This document shows, piece after piece, positions 11,646 to 13,233 of a stretch of 13,233 bases of DNA; the stretch's first letter is position 1; each line of letters opens with the position of its first letter. Made by a program: the position numbers and the translations under genes. The notes under the pieces are model-generated. The model was not told where the DNA came from, made no database searches, and was given only the letters and a program-made list of their open reading frames with translations. Origin of the DNA: JBOHHM01 sp050725495. Lineage in GTDB: Bacteria; Pseudomonadota; Gammaproteobacteria; Burkholderiales; Burkholderiaceae_C. The stretch is from NCBI GenBank assembly GCA_050725495.1, contig JBOHHM010000288.1, positions 1 to 13,233 on the forward strand. Reading direction: 5' to 3'.

Positions 11646-13220
11646 ATGCAACGTCGTTCTCTGATCACCATGGTAGCGCTGGCAGCCGCCTTGCTGGCGC
11701 CGCTGGCTGTGCAGGCCCAGGGCAAGACCCTGCGCGTCGTGCCCCAGGCGAACATCACCATTCTGGACCCGATCTGGACCACGGCCTATGTCACGCGCAA
11801 CCATGGCTACATGATTTACGACACGTTGTTCGGCACCGATCTGGAGGGCAAGATCAAGCCCCAGATGGTCGACAAGTGGAGCGTGTCCAAAGACCACCTG
11901 AGCTGGACCTTCAGCCTGCGCGACGGTCTGGAGTTTCACGATGGCAAGCCGGTCACCAGCGAGGACGTGGTCGCCTCGCTCAAGCGCTGGGCCAGCCGCG
12001 ACAGCTTTGGCGGCGTGCTGGCCAAGAGTGTCGAGGCCTACAGCACGCCCGACACCAAGACCTTTGTGATCAAGCTCAAGCAGCCCTTTGGCGTGATGCT
12101 CGAAGCGTTGGGCAAGCCTTCGTCCAACGTGCCCTTCATCATGCCCGCGCGCATCGCCGCCACGCCGGGCAGCGAGCAGATCAAGGAGTACATAGGCTCG
12201 GGCCCCTACAAGTTCGTGGCGGCCGAATACAAGCCCGGTGAGAAGCTGGTCTATGTCAAGAACGACAAATACAGGCCGCGCGCCGAGCCGCCCAATGGGA
12301 CGACCGGCGGCAAGCCGGTCTACGTCGATCGCGTCGAGTGGGCCATCATCCGCGACCCTCAGACCCAGTTCAATGCGCTGGTCGCGGGCGAGGTCGACAT
12401 CGTGGAGCAGCCCACGTTCGAGCAGTATGCGTCGCTGAAGGCGGCCAAGGACGTGCAGATCGTCGACGCCCAGCCCGCGGGCCTGCAGTACATCTTCCGC
12501 TTCAACCACCTGCATGCGCCGTTTGACAACGTCAAGATCCGCCAGGCCGCCATGGTGGCCCTGGGGCAGGAGGCCTTTCTCAAGACCCAGGTCGGCACGC
12601 CCGGCCTGTACAAGTTCTGCAAAAGCATGTTCCCCTGCGGCACGCCGTTTGCGAGCGACAACACCGGGATCTACACCGGCACGGCCAACCCGCAGAAGGC
12701 CGCGCAGATGCTCAAGGAGGCCGGCTACAGCGGCCAGCCCGTCGTGCTGATGCGCCCCACGGATCTGGCCGGCATTGCCAAGCTGCCGCTGGTGGCCAAG
12801 CAGCAGCTCGAAGCCGCCGGCTTCAAGGTCGACCTGCAGCAAATGGACTGGGCCACGCTGGTGGCGCGCCGCGCCAAAAAGGATGCGCCCGACAAGGGCG
12901 GCTGGAACGCCTTCATGACCGCCTGGACCGCCGGCGACATCCAGAACCCGCTGACCATGGCGATGATGAACGCCGCCGGCGACAAGGGCTGGTTTGGCTG
13001 GCAGGACGATCCGGTGATCGAAGACCTCAAGGCCAAGTTTGCCCAGTCGTCCACCGACGCCGAGAAGAAGAAGCTGGCCGAGCAGCTTCAGCTGCGCGCG
13101 ATCGAAACCGCAAGCCATGTGCACCTGGGGCAGTACAACAACCCGGCGGCCCTGCGCACCAACATCTCGGGTCTGGTGCCGGGCGGCGCCCAGGTCTACT
13201 GGAACATCAAGAAGAACTGA
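11646..13220 (+). CDS. ABC transporter substrate-binding protein, family 5 (peptide/nickel type)
   Basis: A 524-residue periplasmic binding protein of the DppA/OppA/NikA family. It has a Sec signal peptide (MQRRSLITMV start, hydrophobic core, cleavage likely after VQA at 22-24). The mature part opens TLRVVPQANITILDP, and FHDGKPVTSEDVVASLKRW is the family signature for the peptide-binding domain, followed by GSGPYKFV. Two nearby cysteines in KFCKSMFPCGTP could form a disulfide. A GGAG site (11634-11637) lies 8 bases before the ATG at 11646; upstream in-frame starts would run back across the amidase start. Permease genes probably follow beyond the right edge, where only 13 bases remain. The divergent amidase suggests a peptide or amide-like ligand, but this is inference. 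Confidence 0.93.
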   Translation: MQRRSLITMVALAAALLAPLAVQAQGKTLRVVPQANITILDPIWTTAYVTRNHGYMIYDTLFGTDLEGKIKPQMVDKWSVSKDHLSWTFSLRDGLEFHDGKPVTSEDVVASLKRWASRDSFGGVLAKSVEAYSTPDTKTFVIKLKQPFGVMLEALGKPSSNVPFIMPARIAATPGSEQIKEYIGSGPYKFVAAEYKPGEKLVYVKNDKYRPRAEPPNGTTGGKPVYVDRVEWAIIRDPQTQFNALVAGEVDIVEQPTFEQYASLKAAKDVQIVDAQPAGLQYIFRFNHLHAPFDNVKIRQAAMVALGQEAFLKTQVGTPGLYKFCKSMFPCGTPFASDNTGIYTGTANPQKAAQMLKEAGYSGQPVVLMRPTDLAGIAKLPLVAKQQLEAAGFKVDLQQMDWATLVARRAKKDAPDKGGWNAFMTAWTAGDIQNPLTMAMMNAAGDKGWFGWQDDPVIEDLKAKFAQSSTDAEKKKLAEQLQLRAIETASHVHLGQYNNPAALRTNISGLVPGGAQVYWNIKKN

Positions 13221-13233
13221 TGCCCAGGCCTGC

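Noticed and set aside
11597..11782. 62-residue N-terminal extension of the amidase
   Set aside because: It would cover the start and signal peptide of the divergent binding-protein gene; the ATG at 11596 has its own ribosome binding site and the family's usual N-terminus.
11625..13124. Long minus-strand open frame of 499 codons
   Set aside because: Antisense to a clear family-5 ABC binding protein; no motif recognised.

Overview
The window is GC-rich, tightly packed bacterial DNA. The protein families, the GC-rich CCCCCCGAGGGGG hairpin repeats and the gene content point to a betaproteobacterium of the Comamonadaceae (Polaromonas/Rhodoferax/Acidovorax/Variovorax relatives). This placement is an inference from style and families. 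No rRNA, tRNA, CRISPR array, transposase or integrase was seen.

Bases 1-1407 (minus strand) hold the start of a TRAP transporter operon: a Tat-exported DctP-type solute-binding protein followed by a DctQ small permease cut by the window edge, with a strong hairpin between them. Bases 1682-4175 form a sulfur/persulfide module. Two half-size YeeE/YedE membrane proteins (minus) diverge from a CsoR/CstR-family repressor gene (plus), with an 18-bp palindromic operator between them. A persulfide dioxygenase-rhodanese fusion follows the repressor. A Comamonadaceae-type repeat lies in front of the fusion gene, and its edge can fold over the ribosome binding site.

Bases 4408-10175 are the most interesting part. 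A membrane protein with a degenerate GGDEF domain precedes a clear CqsA/LqsA homologue (alpha-hydroxyketone autoinducer synthase). Convergent to it are a separate response regulator with an enlarged receiver domain and a six-helix CqsS-type sensor kinase that lacks the receiver domain found in Vibrio CqsS. A LuxR-type regulator gene diverges from the kinase gene. A lux-box-like palindrome, CTGTCAAAGTTGACAG, lies upstream of cqsA and recurs with one mismatch, in the opposite orientation, at the start of the luxR gene. I read this as a self-contained quorum-sensing island in which an alpha-hydroxyketone circuit of the cqs/lqs/jqs type is wired to a LuxR-type DNA-binding regulator. The enzyme and kinase calls are firm. 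The wiring is inferred from the shared site and from gene order.

Bases 10145-13220 hold an amidase-signature hydrolase (minus) divergent from a family-5 (peptide/nickel type) ABC substrate-binding protein (plus), probably a small uptake-and-hydrolysis unit for an amide or peptide-like compound. The luxR and amidase genes overlap tail to tail by 31 bases, and cqsA and the response regulator gene by 4 bases.
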